In this document: positions 36,973-47,174 of the stretch, piece after piece
How positions within the stretch are numbered: position 1 is the stretch's first letter
Layout of the letters: each line of letters begins with the position of its first letter
Assembly (NCBI RefSeq): GCF_003173335.1
Contig: NZ_QGMZ01000019.1
Location: 1-64,000, forward strand
From: Methanospirillum stamsii
GTDB lineage: Archaea; Halobacteriota; Methanomicrobia; Methanomicrobiales; Methanospirillaceae
Reading direction: 5' to 3'
DNA length: 64,000 bases
Translations under genes and position numbers: made by a program
Notes under the pieces: generated by a model
The model's input: the letters and a program-made list of their open reading frames with translations, nothing else
Told to the model about the DNA's origin: nothing
The model's database searches: none

Positions 36973-38983
36973 GTCAATGAGCAGACTGCTCATTGTCGCA
37001 TCAAAACAGCAACTCGAGCCAGTCATTACTGAACTATATCGCATGAACATCTTCCATATCGACGATTATGTAGAGAAGGGAGATGGAGAATGGGAAGGGT
37101 TCAGGATTGGAATGCCTCTTGCCGGGGCAGATGTAACATCCGCGGCACTTGTGAAGATTCGATCAATTGCCAGTGCATTTGGTATCAGTAAAGATACGAT
37201 TAGTGATACAGAACGCTCTTCAATCAAAGAACTAAAACGACGCATTGAACAGGATCTTCCTGCCATCGCCGAAGAAGTTGAAAAACTCCTTTCTCATAAG
37301 ACAAAACTTGAGTCTACGGCCAAGGAGTATGAACAGCGTATCGAAGCACTTCGTCCGTTTACTGACGCTCCTGTGTCAATGGAACTTCTGCAGGGTTATG
37401 ATACCATCAGTTTCATTGCCGGAAATGTGAAAGGTCAGGTTAGTCTGTCAGTTCCCTGTGAAATATGGGAAAAACAGTCAAAATCAGGATCTTTCGTTAT
37501 TATCGCAGTGAAAAACTCAGATGTTTCAACGGCAGAGAGAGAACTGCTTGATTTCCAGATACAAAAAATTCAGATTCCGGTAGAAAACGGCTCAGCTTCC
37601 CAGGTAATTGGAGAATATGAGCAGAAGATCGAGGAACTGAAGAAAGAAATCGCAGGTCTCGAAGGTCAGATGGAAAATATCCGGGGAAGACATGAATTTT
37701 TCCTGATGTCATCAGAAGAATTTTTGTCAGGAAATGTTGAGCAGGCTGAAGCACCACTTCGATTTGCTACATCAGAACATGCATTTTCAGTAACCGGATG
37801 GGTTCCGACAAGTAAAGTTACCAAAGTCTTTGAAAACCTGGACAAGGTCTGTGCAGGAAAAGTGTATGTCTCCGAACTCGAAGTCGAGGACTACAATGAA
37901 ATGCCACCGGTTGAATATCACAACCCGGACTTTGCACACCCTACCCAGTTATTCATGGACCTGTATTCACGGCCCAGATATTCCGAAGTTGATCCTACAC
38001 TTTTAATGGCAATCTTATATCCGATAATGTTCGGTTTGATCCTTGGAGATGTAGGGTACGGTATTATTCTGCTCATCATGAGCCTGGGTCTCAGGTCATT
38101 TGTAAAAGGCAGCGATGCCGGAAACCAGTTGGTTACCGTTCTTCGTAACTGCAGTATCAGTAGTATCATCTTTGGTGTTGCATTTTCAGAAGTATTCGGA
38201 TTTTCACTTCCATGGCATCCGATATGGCTTTCGCGTCATATTAACATGGGTGGTGCTGCTACAGAGGCAGCAGCAGAAGCAGCAACTCATGGGATGGAAG
38301 CGTCTGTTGAACATGTTTCCCATATCCCGCAATTACTTGTTCTTTCGATCTGGATTGGAATTTTACACATCACTCTTGGAAGAATCTGGGGTGCCCGGAA
38401 TGCCGCAAAAATGGACCACGGTCACCACAGAACCCTGAAGATTTATTCTAACATTGGATGGATCCTTGTTATGTGGGGTATTCTCGTCCTTATCTGGTCG
38501 AACTTTGGCATACCGATGATGCCGGACTTTTCCGGACTTCCGGTAATTGTAGCGGGAATGAATCCTGCAATGATTGCCGGTGCAGTCATGCTGATTTTAG
38601 GACTTGTATTTATTGCCCGGGAAAATGTTCTTGACCTTATGGAGGTTCCGACGATTATCAGTCACGTACTTTCATATACGCGTCTTATTGCCGTCGGTCT
38701 TTCTTCCGTTGCAATCGCAATGGTTACCAACTTTATCGCAATTGATATGATAATCAGCCCCCAGCTGAAGCTCTTATCACCTATAGGGATTATCCTGGTC
38801 ATTGCAGGAATTGTAGTCTTCCTCTTTGGTCATGCACTGAATACCGCACTTGGTATTCTCGGTGGTGGATTACATCCCCTTCGTCTTCACTATGTAGAGT
38901 TCTTCACCAAGTTTTACCGTGGTGGAGGTAAGAAATACACCCCATTCGGGATGATTCGTAAATTAACTGAACAAACAGATTAA
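36959..38983 (+). CDS. atpI: A-type ATP synthase subunit I (a-subunit)
   Basis: The membrane stator subunit, 674 residues. The N-terminal half (about 1-330) is a soluble hairpin with coiled coil that holds the peripheral stalks. The C-terminal half has seven or eight membrane helices, including the SYTRLIAVGL segment whose Arg575 is the expected essential arginine facing the rotor ring. A His/Ala-rich loop lies at about 430-450. The ATG at 36959 has GGGAG 7 bases upstream and is preferred over the ATG at 36977, which has no such signal. Confidence 0.93.
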   Translation: MFQPESMSRLLIVASKQQLEPVITELYRMNIFHIDDYVEKGDGEWEGFRIGMPLAGADVTSAALVKIRSIASAFGISKDTISDTERSSIKELKRRIEQDLPAIAEEVEKLLSHKTKLESTAKEYEQRIEALRPFTDAPVSMELLQGYDTISFIAGNVKGQVSLSVPCEIWEKQSKSGSFVIIAVKNSDVSTAERELLDFQIQKIQIPVENGSASQVIGEYEQKIEELKKEIAGLEGQMENIRGRHEFFLMSSEEFLSGNVEQAEAPLRFATSEHAFSVTGWVPTSKVTKVFENLDKVCAGKVYVSELEVEDYNEMPPVEYHNPDFAHPTQLFMDLYSRPRYSEVDPTLLMAILYPIMFGLILGDVGYGIILLIMSLGLRSFVKGSDAGNQLVTVLRNCSISSIIFGVAFSEVFGFSLPWHPIWLSRHINMGGAATEAAAEAATHGMEASVEHVSHIPQLLVLSIWIGILHITLGRIWGARNAAKMDHGHHRTLKIYSNIGWILVMWGILVLIWSNFGIPMMPDFSGLPVIVAGMNPAMIAGAVMLILGLVFIARENVLDLMEVPTIISHVLSYTRLIAVGLSSVAIAMVTNFIAIDMIISPQLKLLSPIGIILVIAGIVVFLFGHALNTALGILGGGLHPLRLHYVEFFTKFYRGGGKKYTPFGMIRKLTEQTD

Positions 38984-39008
38984 AAGAGAAATTATTGGAG
39001 TTTGAATT

Positions 39009-39260
39009 ATGGCAGCAGAAATTATGACAGTTGAAGTAGCACAGGCATCAGCAGCAGGACTTAAAGCAGTCGGTGCAGGTCTCGCAGTAGGCCTTGCAGG
39101 TATTGGTTCCGGACTTGGTGAGATGGGTATCGGTGCAGCAGCAATGGGAGCAGTCGCAGAAAACAAGGATATGTTCGGTCTTGCACTGCTCTTTACCGTT
39201 CTGCCGGAAACAATCGTCATCTTTGGTCTTGTTGTGGCACTCCTTCTCATGTTCCAGTGA
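39009..39260 (+). CDS. atpK: A-type ATP synthase proteolipid subunit K (c-ring)
   Basis: The rotor ring subunit, 83 residues, a single two-helix hairpin (helices about 15-50 and 55-82). The ion-binding carboxylate is Glu67 in LPET. A second glutamate, Glu38 in GSGLGE, lies in helix 1. The helices are rich in Gly and Ala. It is a single hairpin, unlike the multiplied forms in some methanogens. Whether protons or sodium are used cannot be settled from this alone. Confidence 0.93.
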   Translation: MAAEIMTVEVAQASAAGLKAVGAGLAVGLAGIGSGLGEMGIGAAAMGAVAENKDMFGLALLFTVLPETIVIFGLVVALLLMFQ

Positions 39261-39274
39261 GTGAGGAAAGGAAC

Positions 39275-39850
39275 ATGGGACTGGACGCAGTCATTGCAGA
39301 GATAAAGGAAAAAGGACGACAAGAGGCGGACACCATTCTACAGGAAGGTTCCGCACGGAAAGATGAGATAATGAATGCTGCAAGCCAGGAAGTTGGAAAA
39401 ATCCAGCAGACGGTTAAGGATGAAGTGGAGAAAAACCTCTCCCACATCATCTCCCAGGAAGAGGCTGCAGCACATCTCATCGTAAAACGCCAGGTACTGA
39501 ACGCCCAGAAGGATTTAATGGACCAGGTTTACAAGCAGTCGCTTGAAAAAATCATTTCCATGCCAGAATCCTTCCACGAGAAGGCAATCACTTCCCTGCT
39601 CAGAAAAGCAAAGGAAGAGATCCCAAAGGGAAAGGTAAGCTGTGCGGCCCGTGATGAGAAAATCCTCAAGAATGTCCTGAAAGAATCTGAATTCTCTGCA
39701 TATAAATTCGGTTCTGTCATCGAAACCGACGGAGGAATCATCGTTGAAAGCGATGACGGACAACTGCAGGTCGATTACAGTTATCGTACATTCCTGAATC
39801 AGGTTTGGGAATTAGGATTAAAGGACGCATCAGACGCTCTCTTCGCATAA
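39275..39850 (+). CDS. atpE: A-type ATP synthase subunit E
   Basis: A peripheral stalk subunit of 191 residues. The N-terminal half is a long charged helix (AEIKEKGRQEADTIL...) pairing with subunit H, and the C-terminal half is the globular part that binds the A3B3 head (IETDGGIIVES...). The frame also opens at a GTG at 39257 inside the end of atpK, but the ATG at 39275 follows GAGGAAAGG and is chosen. Confidence 0.9.
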   Translation: MGLDAVIAEIKEKGRQEADTILQEGSARKDEIMNAASQEVGKIQQTVKDEVEKNLSHIISQEEAAAHLIVKRQVLNAQKDLMDQVYKQSLEKIISMPESFHEKAITSLLRKAKEEIPKGKVSCAARDEKILKNVLKESEFSAYKFGSVIETDGGIIVESDDGQLQVDYSYRTFLNQVWELGLKDASDALFA

Positions 39851-39867
39851 ACACAGGGGTTTAAAAA

Positions 39868-40923
39868 ATGGTTCAGAACAGTGGCGGCCCGGCTCCGTAT
39901 ATCTATGTAAGTACACGGTTACGGGTCAGGAAAGCCAAACTGCTCCCCCCTGAAGAATATCAGCGGATGCTCAACATGAGCCTTCCGGAGATTATTCGTC
40001 TGATTGGAGAGACAGAATACCAGAAAGAAGTCGATGAACTTGGAACTTCATTTGAAGGTATCGATCTGATAGAAGTCGCTCTTTCCTGGAATCTTGCCAA
40101 AGAATATCAGCGGGTTATCGAACTGGCTCCCGGATCCCTCAAGGAATTTACCATGGCATACCTTCGCCGGTGGGATATCTACAATGTCCTGACCATCCTT
40201 CGTGGGAAAATGCAGGGAATGAAAGAAGGTAAGATTAAAGAAGTACTCATTCCTGCAGGAAGCCTTGACCGAACCATCCTTGACCGGGTACTGGCAGAAG
40301 AAAACTGTGAACGTGTTGCTGATGCTCTGAAAAACTGGAAGATGTATCCCACCATCTCTGCGGAACTCTCCGAGGGATGTGCTATCGGATCATTTGCACG
40401 GCTTGAAAATGAGCTTTACAAGCGTTTATATGCAGATCTTCTCCAGATTGCCCGCAGAGGCGTTAAGGGAGGAAACCAGTTTCTGAAATTTGTCCAACTG
40501 GAGATTGATGTCAAAAACATCAAGACGCTGTTTCGTATGAGGGGAGACGGATATGAAGAGGATGCACGTGAATTCTTCATCTCCGGCGCAACCTTTACCC
40601 CGGAAGAATTACAGCAGATGAACCAGATGGCAAACAGGAATGAGGTTATTGATGCCCTGCTCGCACGAATTAAGGCAAAAGCCCTCCAGGTTGCTCTTGA
40701 AGATTTGAGAACGGAAAAATCAGAACAGGAGGTCGACACGGAACTTACCAAGACCCAGCTCGACCACATGGAGCAGCTCTCCAAGATTAATCCATTCTCA
40801 ATTCATCCCATCCTCGTCTATCTTGAAAAGAAGAAATACGAGGTTGTTAACCTGAGAGCAATAGCCCGTGGAAAAGAATCCCGACTGCCCGGTGAGACCA
40901 TAGGAAAATATCTGGTGATATAA
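39868..40923 (+). CDS. atpC: A-type ATP synthase subunit C
   Basis: The V-type d/C-like subunit that caps the rotor ring and links it to the central stalk. It has 351 residues and is all-helical, with conserved segments such as RVRKAKLL near the N-terminus and GGNQFLKFVQLEIDVKNI in the middle. Its stop codon is directly followed by the atpF start. Confidence 0.92.
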   Translation: MVQNSGGPAPYIYVSTRLRVRKAKLLPPEEYQRMLNMSLPEIIRLIGETEYQKEVDELGTSFEGIDLIEVALSWNLAKEYQRVIELAPGSLKEFTMAYLRRWDIYNVLTILRGKMQGMKEGKIKEVLIPAGSLDRTILDRVLAEENCERVADALKNWKMYPTISAELSEGCAIGSFARLENELYKRLYADLLQIARRGVKGGNQFLKFVQLEIDVKNIKTLFRMRGDGYEEDAREFFISGATFTPEELQQMNQMANRNEVIDALLARIKAKALQVALEDLRTEKSEQEVDTELTKTQLDHMEQLSKINPFSIHPILVYLEKKKYEVVNLRAIARGKESRLPGETIGKYLVI

Positions 40924-41226
40924 ATGGAGATCGCGGTAATCGGTAACAGTGAATTCATCCTCGGGTTCAGACTTGCCGGAATTACGAAGACATACGCAGC
41001 TGAATCTGAAGAAAAAGTTGTTGAGTCCGTAAATAAGGTACTTGAAGATAATACAGTCGGAATTCTGGTACTCAACAGCAGCGATATGGCTAAGATTCCA
41101 GTACGACTCCGCACAAACCTCGAAAACTCAGTTCACCCGACGGTTATCACACTTGGTGAGGAGGAAGGCGGTCTGTCAATGCGTGAGAGAATTAAACGAT
41201 CAGTGGGTGTTGATCTGTGGAAGTAA
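40924..41226 (+). CDS. atpF: A-type ATP synthase subunit F
   Basis: A small central-stalk subunit with a Rossmann-like fold, 100 residues. The start [18 protein letters not shown] and the central [15 protein letters not shown]-like strand fit the family. It starts on the base after the atpC stop and overlaps the GTG start of atpA by 10 bp. Confidence 0.92.
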   Translation: MEIAVIGNSEFILGFRLAGITKTYAAESEEKVVESVNKVLEDNTVGILVLNSSDMAKIPVRLRTNLENSVHPTVITLGEEEGGLSMRERIKRSVGVDLWK

Positions 41227-42965
41227 AACGAACCAAAGGGGTTTTAAAGAGAATTGCAGGACCTGTCGTCACTGCAGTCAATCTCGACGCACACATGTAT
41301 GATGTGGTGAAGGTCGGGGATGAGCAGCTGATGGGTGAGGTTATCAAGATCAAGGGTGAGGACATCATCATCCAGGTCTATGAGGATACCTCAGGCATCA
41401 AGCCGGGTGAACCGGTAGAGAACACCGGTCTTTCGCTCTCAGTTGAGCTGGGACCAGGACTTCTGACTAGTATTTATGATGGTATTCAAAGACCACTCGA
41501 AGTACTGGTTGAGAAGATGGGAGATTTCATCGAGCGTGGAGTTACTGCTCCCGGCCTTTCCCACGACAAGAAGTGGGACTTTAAGCCGGTTGTAAAAACT
41601 GGTGATATGGTCTCTCCCGGAACAATCATCGGTGAAGTTCAGGAGACCAACATCCTGCATAAGGTAATGGTTCCTCCAAACGTTGAAGCAGGTAAGATAA
41701 AAGAGATCAAAAGCGGATCCTTCACCATCGATGATATCATCTGTACCCTTGACAACGGGGCAGAGATAGCCATGATGCACAAGTGGCCGGTACGTATCCC
41801 ACGTCCGTTTACAGAAAAACTCAACCCGGACATCCCGCTAATCACCGGTCAGCGTATCCTTGACGGTCTGTTCCCGATTGCAAAAGGTGGAACGGCTGCA
41901 ATTCCAGGACCATTCGGATCCGGAAAGACGGTTACCCAGCAGGCACTTGCAAAGTGGTCTGATGCTGAGATCGTCGTTTACATCGGGTGTGGAGAACGTG
42001 GAAACGAGATGACTGAAGTTCTGACCGAATTCCCCGAACTCGAAGACCCGAAGACCGGAAAGCCACTCATGGAACGGACAGTCCTTATCGCCAACACTTC
42101 AAACATGCCGGTAGCTGCCCGTGAGGCATCTGTGTATACTGGTATTACCATCGCGGAATACTTCCGTGACATGGGATACGACGTTTCCCTGATGGCCGAC
42201 TCCACCTCCCGGTGGGCAGAAGCCATGCGTGAAATTTCATCCCGTCTTGAAGAGATGCCTGGTGAGGAAGGTTATCCTGCATACCTTGCAGCCCGTCTTT
42301 CAGAATTCTATGAGCGTGCAGGTCGTGTCCACACCCTGAACAAGGATTATGGATCAGTCACCGTCATCGGGGCAGTTTCACCACCTGGTGGAGACTTTTC
42401 AGAGCCGGTTACCCAGAACACCCTGCGTATCGTGAAATGTTTCTGGGCACTGGATGCAAAACTCTCTCAGAGACGTCACTTCCCGGCAATTAACTGGCTG
42501 AACTCATATTCACTGTACCTGGATACCTTAAGCCAGTACTACGATGAGAAGGTCTCTCCGGAGTGGAACCCGCTTCGTACCTGGGCCATGGAAGTCCTTC
42601 AGAAAGAAGCTGAACTCCAGGAAATTGTCCAGCTCGTCGGTTCTGATGCACTGCCTGATGAGGAGCAGATTACCATTGAAGTAGCACGTATGCTTCGTGA
42701 GATCTTCCTGCAGCAGAATGCATTTGACGCGGTTGATACCTATTGTGACATGACCAAGCAGTTTGACATCCTCAAGGCTATCAAGTTCTATTCCGACCAG
42801 GCCTACGCAGCACTGAAAACAGGTGTTATGACCGCTCAGATAACCGGTCTAAAAGCCAAAAATGACCTGCCACAGATCAAGTACGTCAAGGAGTATAAAC
42901 CTGAGATCGAGGGCATTGTCAAGGCAATGGAATCTGAGTTTACCAAACTCAGGGAGGCGGCTTAG
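41217..42965 (+). CDS. atpA: A-type ATP synthase catalytic subunit A
   Basis: The catalytic head subunit, 582 residues. The P-loop is GPFGSGKT (Lys237), as in V/A-type A subunits. The family's bulge domain is present at about 110-200, with catalytic [12 protein letters not shown]-type residues after Walker A (here [12 protein letters not shown]). Translation starts at GTG inside the end of atpF. There is no intein in the P-loop, a known insertion point in other archaea. The stop is immediately followed by atpB. Confidence 0.97.
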   Translation: MEVKRTKGVLKRIAGPVVTAVNLDAHMYDVVKVGDEQLMGEVIKIKGEDIIIQVYEDTSGIKPGEPVENTGLSLSVELGPGLLTSIYDGIQRPLEVLVEKMGDFIERGVTAPGLSHDKKWDFKPVVKTGDMVSPGTIIGEVQETNILHKVMVPPNVEAGKIKEIKSGSFTIDDIICTLDNGAEIAMMHKWPVRIPRPFTEKLNPDIPLITGQRILDGLFPIAKGGTAAIPGPFGSGKTVTQQALAKWSDAEIVVYIGCGERGNEMTEVLTEFPELEDPKTGKPLMERTVLIANTSNMPVAAREASVYTGITIAEYFRDMGYDVSLMADSTSRWAEAMREISSRLEEMPGEEGYPAYLAARLSEFYERAGRVHTLNKDYGSVTVIGAVSPPGGDFSEPVTQNTLRIVKCFWALDAKLSQRRHFPAINWLNSYSLYLDTLSQYYDEKVSPEWNPLRTWAMEVLQKEAELQEIVQLVGSDALPDEEQITIEVARMLREIFLQQNAFDAVDTYCDMTKQFDILKAIKFYSDQAYAALKTGVMTAQITGLKAKNDLPQIKYVKEYKPEIEGIVKAMESEFTKLREAA

Positions 42966-44348
42966 ATGAAGGAGTATCGAACTATCTCACAGGTTGCAGG
43001 TCCTCTGGTGTTTGTCGAGAAGACTGAACCTGTTGGATACCAGGAACTCGTCAACCTCGTCCTTGCTGACGGAACAGAAAAGCGTGGTCAGGTCCTTGAT
43101 ACCTCTGACGAAATCGTTGTCGTTCAGGTGTTCGAGACCACTACCGGTATCGGAAAAGACACTGGTGTCCGGTTTACCGGCGAGACTATCAAGATGCCGG
43201 TCGGAAAGGACATGCTCGGTCGTATCCTCTCCGGTGCAGGAAAGCCAAAAGACGGCGGCCCGGACATTGTACCGGAGAAGCGTCTTGAGATCACTGGTGC
43301 TGCAATCAACCCCTGGGCACGTGGTTCACCACGCCAGTTTATCCAGACCGGTATCTCAACCATTGATCTGACAAACACCCTCGTTCGTGGACAGAAACTG
43401 CCAATCTTCTCCGGTTCAGGTCTTCCACACAACGAGATTGCACTGCAGATTGCCCGTCAGGCAAAGGTTCCAGGCTCTGATGAAGAGTTTGCAGTCGTGT
43501 TTGCTGCAATGGGTATCACCAAGGAAGAAGAAAACCAGTTCATGGCCGAGTTCGAGAGAACCGGTGCTCTTGAACACGCAGTGGTGTTCTTAAACCTTGC
43601 AGATGATCCGGCAGTTGAGCGTATCATTACCCCACGGCTTGCCCTGACAACCGCAGAATACCTGGCATTCGAACTTGGATACCATGTGCTGGTTATCCTG
43701 ACCGATATGACCAACTACTGTGAAGCACTCCGTCAGATTGGTGCTGCCCGTGAAGAAGTGCCAGGACGTCGTGGATATCCGGGTTACATGTATACCGACC
43801 TTGCTTCCCTGTACGAGCGTGCAGGTATTATCAAGGGCAAAAAAGGTTCAGTTACCCAGCTCTCTATCCTGACTATGCCAGGTGACGATATCACACACCC
43901 AATCCCTGACCTTTCCGGATACATTACCGAAGGGCAGATTGTGGTTAACCGTGATCTTCACCGGAAGGGTATCTACCCACCGATCAACGTTCTGCCATCA
44001 CTTTCCCGTCTGATGAACCTTGGTATCGGGAAAGGTTTCACCCGTGAAGACCACAAGAAAGTGTCTGACCAGCTCTATGCAGGATATGCAGAAGGTGTGG
44101 ACCTCCGTGGACTTGTTGCAATCGTCGGTAAGGATGCTCTTTCAGAGCGTGACCGGGGATTCCTTGAGTTTGCAGAGATGTTTGAGAACCGGTTTGTCAG
44201 ACAGGGTAAGGATGAGGACCGGACCATCGATGAGTCACTTGACCTTGGATGGGACCTGCTCAAAGACATTCCGGAAGAACAGCTTGTGCGTATAGACCGT
44301 GAACTTATCCAGAAGTATCATCCAAAATACCGCAAGAAGGCAGAGTGA
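42966..44348 (+). CDS. atpB: A-type ATP synthase subunit B
   Basis: The non-catalytic head subunit, 460 residues, alternating with A in the A3B3 hexamer. Instead of a P-loop it has the usual degenerate [11 protein letters not shown] segment. SSLSRLMN-type and [14 protein letters not shown] motifs match V/A-type B subunits. It begins on the base after atpA, with GGGAGG as ribosome-binding site inside the end of atpA. Confidence 0.97.
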   Translation: MKEYRTISQVAGPLVFVEKTEPVGYQELVNLVLADGTEKRGQVLDTSDEIVVVQVFETTTGIGKDTGVRFTGETIKMPVGKDMLGRILSGAGKPKDGGPDIVPEKRLEITGAAINPWARGSPRQFIQTGISTIDLTNTLVRGQKLPIFSGSGLPHNEIALQIARQAKVPGSDEEFAVVFAAMGITKEEENQFMAEFERTGALEHAVVFLNLADDPAVERIITPRLALTTAEYLAFELGYHVLVILTDMTNYCEALRQIGAAREEVPGRRGYPGYMYTDLASLYERAGIIKGKKGSVTQLSILTMPGDDITHPIPDLSGYITEGQIVVNRDLHRKGIYPPINVLPSLSRLMNLGIGKGFTREDHKKVSDQLYAGYAEGVDLRGLVAIVGKDALSERDRGFLEFAEMFENRFVRQGKDEDRTIDESLDLGWDLLKDIPEEQLVRIDRELIQKYHPKYRKKAE

Positions 44349-44354
44349 GCCTCC

Positions 44355-44984
44355 ATGGCACTGAAAGATGTCAAGCCGACACGGTCAGAACTGATCAACA
44401 CCAAAAAGAAGATCAAACTCTCCCAGAACGGCTACAAGATCCTCAAAATGAAGCGCGACGGACTCATTATGGAGTTCTTCAAAGTGCTTGAGGAGGCAAA
44501 GGACTCCAGAGGTGCTCTGCTTGAAAGATACTCCCGTGCACAGGAGATGATGGCTATCGCAAACACCATTGAAGGTTCAATTGGTGTGAAGGCAGCCGCA
44601 TTTTCTGTCCGGGAAAACCCGGATATCACCCTCAAGAGTAAAAATATCATGGGTGTTGTGGTTCCGGAGATTGCATCGACTCAGGTGAAAAAAGGTATTG
44701 CTGAACGTGGATACGGTGTTATCGGGACCACCCCGATCATTGATGATACGGCTTCAGCCTTTGAAGAACTGGTCGAAGCAATCATTAAAAGTGCAGAGAT
44801 AGAGACCACCATGAAACGTCTGCTTGATGAGATTGAATCTACCAAGCGGCGTGTCAATGCTCTGGAGTTCAAGGTTATTCCGGAACTTTCCGAGGCACGG
44901 GACTTTATCAAGATGCGGCTTGATGAGATGGAGCGTGAAGAGTTATTCAGGCTCAAGAAGATCAAAGCCAGATCTACCGCATAA
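44355..44984 (+). CDS. atpD: A-type ATP synthase subunit D
   Basis: The central rotor shaft, 209 residues. It has long N- and C-terminal antiparallel helices (LINTKKKIKLSQNGYKILK and TKRRVNALEFKVIPEL) characteristic of subunit D. It is the last gene of the H-I-K-E-C-F-A-B-D operon. A T8 tract follows the stop directly. Confidence 0.95.
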   Translation: MALKDVKPTRSELINTKKKIKLSQNGYKILKMKRDGLIMEFFKVLEEAKDSRGALLERYSRAQEMMAIANTIEGSIGVKAAAFSVRENPDITLKSKNIMGVVVPEIASTQVKKGIAERGYGVIGTTPIIDDTASAFEELVEAIIKSAEIETTMKRLLDEIESTKRRVNALEFKVIPELSEARDFIKMRLDEMEREELFRLKKIKARSTA

Positions 44985-44992
44985 TTTTTTTT
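44985..44992 (+). terminator. T8 tract after atpD
   Basis: Eight consecutive T residues immediately after the TAA stop, with no stem. Oligo-T tracts alone can stop archaeal RNA polymerase, so this is the likely end of the ATP synthase transcript. Confidence 0.5.
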
Positions 44993-45305
44993 CTGAAGAA
45001 TTCAGGTTATTTTGGTTATTCACTCTTTTCGCTTTTCACTAGCGATTAATTTCACTGCATCACAGCGGAATTACGCATTACCATACTGAATCATATTTGT
45101 CATTCTGTTTCACTCTTTTTTCATGTAGTAATTGCCTCTTATCTATGTATCAACCTCAAAAGCGAAATAAAAAATTCAACAACTGTTAGATAATTGGGCA
45201 AAATCAACCACATGATTCATTAAGGCTTGTTTCGAGTTTATGATAGTAATTAAAGATAATAAAATCATATAATCAACACGTAAAGAGTATACGCAGTTGA
45301 ATCTC
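44993..45305. other. Non-coding gap between atpD and MNT gene
   Basis: No coding frame or strong hairpin is seen. The sequence is A/T-rich. A TATA-like CATATAAT lies about 35-40 bases before the MNT start (near 45265-45272) and is a plausible promoter for the toxin-antitoxin pair. Confidence 0.35.
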
Positions 45306-45647
45306 ATGAACTCAAATGATTGTTTTAAACACACAAACGAAAAAAATGGTGAATTAATAAGAATATTGACAGAATTAAAAAAAAATTACCAGGCATTTCA
45401 AGAGAAATATCATATCAAGGAGATCAGTATTATAGGTTCATATGCCAGGGGAGAACAGACCGAAGATAGTGACCTTGACATCATGGTTGATTTTATCAAA
45501 CCAATCGGATGGGAAGTCGTGGATCTCAGAGATGACCTGGAAAAACTCCTTGGCAAAAAAGTTGATCTTATTTTAAAGGCCGGAGTTGTGCAACGAAAAC
45601 AACTCTATTCCGGAATATTAGAGGATGCAGTATATGTCAAAGCGTGA
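45306..45647 (+). CDS. mntA: MNT-type nucleotidyltransferase antitoxin (MntA-like)
   Basis: A 113-residue minimal nucleotidyltransferase. The core motif is GSYARGE (44-50) followed by DSDLD, giving the catalytic Asp56/Asp58 pair, with a third Asp in KVDLIL. In characterised HEPN/MNT pairs this protein AMPylates and neutralises the HEPN RNase. The frame extends to a TTG at 45297, but the ATG at 45306 is more natural. It overlaps the next (broken) HEPN gene by 14 bp, the normal operon layout. The gene itself looks intact, although its toxin is truncated. Confidence 0.83.
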   Translation: MNSNDCFKHTNEKNGELIRILTELKKNYQAFQEKYHIKEISIIGSYARGEQTEDSDLDIMVDFIKPIGWEVVDLRDDLEKLLGKKVDLILKAGVVQRKQLYSGILEDAVYVKA

Positions 45648-45975
45648 TATCAAACTGATACTTGATGACATAATTGTGGCATCAGAAAGAATATCCGAAT
45701 ATATTGGCAAATACTCGAAAGAAGAATTTTCAGGGGATCAAAAAACAATTGATGCTGTTATCAGGAACATTGAGATAATTGGGGAGGCAGTAACCCAAAT
45801 TCCATAAGAAATTCGAAGAGAATTTCCAGAAATTCCTTGGTCCAAAATTGTCGGAGTAAGGAATATAGTGATTCATAGATATTTTGGGGTTGACATCGAG
45901 ACATTATGGATCATAATTAAGGAACAGATTCCAAGACTCAAAGAGCAGGTTTCTGCGATAACTAGAAATTATTAA
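45634..45975 (+). pseudogene. hepT: HEPN toxin (HepT, DUF86) cut by an in-frame TAA
   Basis: Read from the ATG at 45634, with a GAGG ribosome-binding site, the frame encodes a HEPN/DUF86 protein (SKRDIKLILDDIIVASERI...). A TAA stop interrupts it at codon 58 (45805-45807). The same frame then continues for 55 codons with typical HEPN sequence, including [12 protein letters not shown] and the RNIVIHRY motif, to a TAA at 45973. The RNase motif R-x4-H (Arg76, His81) and the adjacent Tyr83, the AMPylated residue in studied HepT proteins, lie after the stop. The 57-residue product would lack the active site. The stop is TAA, so pyrrolysine readthrough is not an explanation. Confidence 0.85.
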
Positions 45976-46726
45976 TTTTCAAATAAAAGAAGATAACATT
46001 CGCTAATTTATAAAAAATTCAAAACCACTGTTTTCACATAAAAATGAGTTTTTTCTACAAATATTGAGAATCCTGATATCCATTTTTCTATAAAACCCTC
46101 CATTTCGACTAACAATGGATTAACGTTTAAGGTGGGTTTTTAACGATGATCTCAGGTTAAAGCATTCATCATATTATTAAGAAAAAACCATAAAGTTATT
46201 TTCCATTCAGTTAAGACCGCGAGACCCCATATGCCATTGCCCATCAGAATCATTTCCTGAGCCATAGAATCATGATCTCATGATATTTAAGATAAATCTC
46301 GTTTTGTTCATATGGGCGACCATTACCCGATATTTAATTAAAATACGGCATATTTATCGATAAAAAATCGAATGCCCATAGAAAAGTATGGATGTATTAC
46401 TGAAAAACTACAGTCCTTTATAAGTGTATTCTCGAAAAGTCGGAAAAACCGCCCATAATTACAAATATCTATCAATATAGATCACCCAAAAATGTTTGAA
46501 TAGTAAGATTTTACCATAGCAGGAGAAAATTAAAGGGAAATGTTATCCTTCTCTTTACCACCAATAAACCAGACTTTGGCAGATTTTTTAACAAATAAAA
46601 AGAATAGTGACACAACCTTATAATGATTAACTAACTTTACAGATATGGGGCGTGGATACCTGCAAAGGGACCCGATACTCTCAATATTAAGGCAGAATTA
46701 GAGATACATGCATATTAGGAGAATAT
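45976..46726. other. Non-coding A/T-rich stretch between two TA modules
   Basis: No convincing gene. Minor repeats are ATCATGA-tc-TCATGAT within 46260-46290 and CCCATATG (46226-46233) with CATATGGG (46309-46316). An AGGAG ribosome-binding site at 46717-46721 belongs to the decayed MNT gene that follows. The stretch may be eroded accessory sequence. Confidence 0.4.
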
Positions 46727-47015
46727 ATGGATCAAAAAGAGATTATTACTTCTCTTAAACGATAGAAAAGTGAGATCCATAAAAAATATCAGGTGAAACA
46801 GATTGTCTTGTTTGGCTCTTTTGCGAGAGGAGATGAAAAAAAAATAGTGATATTGACATTTATCCAGAATTCGAACCTAAGCAGATATTCTGGATCTATC
46901 CGGACTATCAATTGAACTTGAGGAAATGTTTCACCGTTCAATTGATATTGCAACCCCATATGGAATTCGGGAAGAAATGAAAAACTCAATATTTCGTGAT
47001 CTTATCGTAATATGA
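46727..47015 (+). pseudogene. Decayed MNT nucleotidyltransferase
   Basis: The ATG at 46727 has an AGGAG ribosome-binding site and encodes MDQKEIITSLKR, then a TAG stop at 46763. The frame continues with an MNT core (QIVLFGSFARGDEKK). Two single-base deletions follow: one in an A-run at 46836-46844, after which NSDIDIYPEFEPK continues in another frame, and one near 46880, after which DILDLSGLSIELEEMFHRS continues in the third frame. It ends at a TGA (47013). All parts of a GSFARG...DID nucleotidyltransferase are recognisable, but no intact protein can be made. Confidence 0.8.
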
Positions 47016-47140
47016 GAAATATTCGATTTTTTCTAGAGGATATGCACGAAGCTCTTAATAAGATGATTGAAATTATAAAGGGACTTCAAATTGATGATTT
47101 TTTTGATAACAGGGCCACTAATTACAATTCTGCCTTTTGA
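47012..47140 (+). pseudogene. Truncated HEPN (DUF86) remnant
   Basis: An ATG at 47012 overlaps the MNT remnant's stop by 4 bp (ATGA). It encodes a HEPN-like N-terminus (MRNIRFFLEDMHEALNKM..IKGLQIDDFF), then loses similarity and stops at 47138 after 42 codons. The RxxxxH RNase motif is missing, and the convergent AAA/PD-DExK gene follows. This is the toxin half of a second dead HEPN/MNT module. Confidence 0.65.
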
Positions 47141-47174
47141 TAAAAGAAATATTTTTTTCATTCACATAACATGG

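Noticed and set aside
41217-42965. Intein in ATP synthase subunit A
   Set aside because: The P-loop region is uninterrupted and the length (582) is normal.
46226-46316. MITE-like element from the CCCATATG/CATATGGG repeat
   Set aside because: Only 8 bp arms, no target duplication and no second copy seen in the window.
45805-46765. Pyrrolysine readthrough of the internal stops
   Set aside because: The HEPN stop is TAA, not TAG. The MNT copy with a TAG also has two frameshifts, so readthrough could not restore it.
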